From an uncultured Bacteroides sp. (GTDB taxonomy: Bacteria > Bacteroidota > Bacteroidia > Bacteroidales > Bacteroidaceae), in NCBI GenBank assembly GCA_900556845.1, contig USQO01000090.1:1-7315 (forward strand): a stretch of DNA of 7,315 nt, in the 5' to 3' direction. A model generated the notes under the pieces. The model saw only the letters and a list, made by a program, of their open reading frames with translations. It was not told the DNA's origin and made no database searches. Shown here one piece after another: positions 6,696 through 7,315 of the stretch. Position 1 is the stretch's first letter. Every line of letters begins with the position of its first letter. The position numbers and the translations under genes are program-made.

Positions 6696-7175
6696 TCAAT
6701 CGGATTCAGATTTTACCTGTAATTTAAGTTTCTCCTGCATCAGGCTGTCGGAAACAGCTTTCAGCTCGTTTTCGTACCCGTCGGCCTGTTTTCTGACCCA
6801 TTCGATGGCCTTCTCGTCACGATGGATGTCAAAAACCTTGTTCAGCCAGAGAATATCTTCCGGAGTACACCCGCTCCAGGAACGGATGGCGCGGAATTTC
6901 AAGGCGTCGTCTGCATATTGCCGGTTGGACTGCCATAGTCTGATATTTCCCCATAAGGACAGGCTGCATACCACGCCCATTCCGACTAAAAGAGAAAATA
7001 CTCTGCTTGACCTGAGGTCAAAACTATGCCGGTGAATATGCCTTACGCATGTCGGGATCACTTCTTCTGCCTGTCTGCCAGTTGGTGTTCCGGTCTTCTG
7101 TTCCAACTTCCCGTTTATCATCTCAATCTTGTTCTTGATTTCTTCAAACAAAACATATACATTGTCTTTTTCCAT
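6696..7175 (-). CDS. Single-pass membrane protein next to relaxase, unknown function (159 aa)
   Basis: I cannot assign a function. The N-terminal 27 residues are charged and helical (VLFEEIKNKIE at 8-18). A basic stretch follows (RHIHRH at 45-50). One hydrophobic segment spans about 58-80 (FSLLVGMGVVCSLSLW), and a charged, probably helical tail runs from about 115 to 155, with no signal-peptide pattern at the N-terminus. Similar one-TM proteins beginning MEKxNVYVL directly after relaxase genes are familiar to me from Bacteroidales mobilisation regions, so a role in DNA transfer, perhaps anchoring relaxase or coupling protein at the membrane, is a reasonable guess from context. It starts three bases after the upstream stop and ends one base before the recombinase ATG. 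Confidence 0.75.
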   Translation of the reverse strand: MEKDNVYVLFEEIKNKIEMINGKLEQKTGTPTGRQAEEVIPTCVRHIHRHSFDLRSSRVFSLLVGMGVVCSLSLWGNIRLWQSNRQYADDALKFRAIRSWSGCTPEDILWLNKVFDIHRDEKAIEWVRKQADGYENELKAVSDSLMQEKLKLQVKSESD

Positions 7176-7178
7176 ACT

Positions 7179-7315
7179 TTACCATCTTATTTTACGTTGT
7201 TTTTTCTTTTTCTTCTTTCTCAAATAATCGTCCGGATAACCTTCTGGTTGTTCCGGTTGTGGGTTCGGTGTGAACAGACCTAAAGAACCGCTGTACAATT
7301 CACTGCCATGCGATT
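7179..7315 (-). CDS. C-terminal end of a probable relaxase/mobilisation protein (partial)
   Basis: An open frame enters from the right edge (first full codon at 7313) and gives 44 residues before TAA at 7179-7181. It contains GLFTPNPQPEQPEGYP, then a basic tail with six consecutive lysines ending KIRW. A proline/acidic linker followed by a lysine-rich tail is how many Bacteroidales MobA/BmgA-like relaxases end. The catalytic N-terminal part is outside the window, so the name rests on this tail and on the downstream small membrane protein. The gap to the next ATG is only three bases. Confidence 0.55.
   Translation of the reverse strand, partial: SHGSELYSGSLGLFTPNPQPEQPEGYPDDYLRKKKKKKQRKIRW

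Overview
The window looks like accessory DNA from a gut Bacteroidales bacterium (Bacteroides, Phocaeicola or Parabacteroides type). This rests on three things: the tyrosine recombinase has the motif style of the large Bacteroides invertase/integrase group; Shine-Dalgarno sites are mostly weak; and the relaxase-tail, one-TM-protein pair resembles Bacteroidales mobilisation modules. The assignment comes from recognising families, not from a database search. Every credible gene is on the minus strand, so the text below follows transcription from high to low coordinates.

Mobilisation and recombination block (7315 to 5492). The window opens with the last 44 codons of a gene with a very basic tail, probably a relaxase. 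Three bases later comes a 159-residue protein with one membrane segment, and one base after that a complete 400-residue tyrosine recombinase with its catalytic residues in place. The spacing suggests one transcript. Base composition here is visibly richer in GC than in the block that follows.

Intergenic control region (5491 to 5253, 239 bp). It has no gene but unusual structure. A perfect 12-bp inverted repeat (5273-5284 and 5448-5459) encloses 163 bp. A second, 11-bp inverted repeat (5251-5261 and 5295-5305) overlaps the start codon of the next gene. A Bacteroides-like promoter candidate inside the enclosed segment points away from the downstream operon. Next to a tyrosine recombinase, this has the layout of an invertible promoter switch.

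Restriction-modification-like operon (5252 to 158). Three tightly packed genes follow: a 215-residue SAM-binding methylase-like subunit without an NPPY motif, a 510-residue Eco57I-type adenine methylase with NPPY and a probable target-recognition region, and a 973-residue protein joining a GIY-YIG nuclease domain, an SF2 DExH translocase and a C-terminal Tudor-like domain resembling that of PcrA/UvrD. Together they look like a split version of the single-chain translocating restriction enzymes, with a GIY-YIG nuclease as the cutting domain. No separate specificity subunit is present.

Left edge (1 to 157). Positions about 28-55 resemble the terminal inverted repeat of an IS256-family insertion sequence whose body would lie left of the window.

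Main hypothesis: the recombinase flips the 5273-5459 segment and so turns the three-gene defence operon on and off, with the present orientation reading as OFF. Inversion itself is not shown by the sequence.
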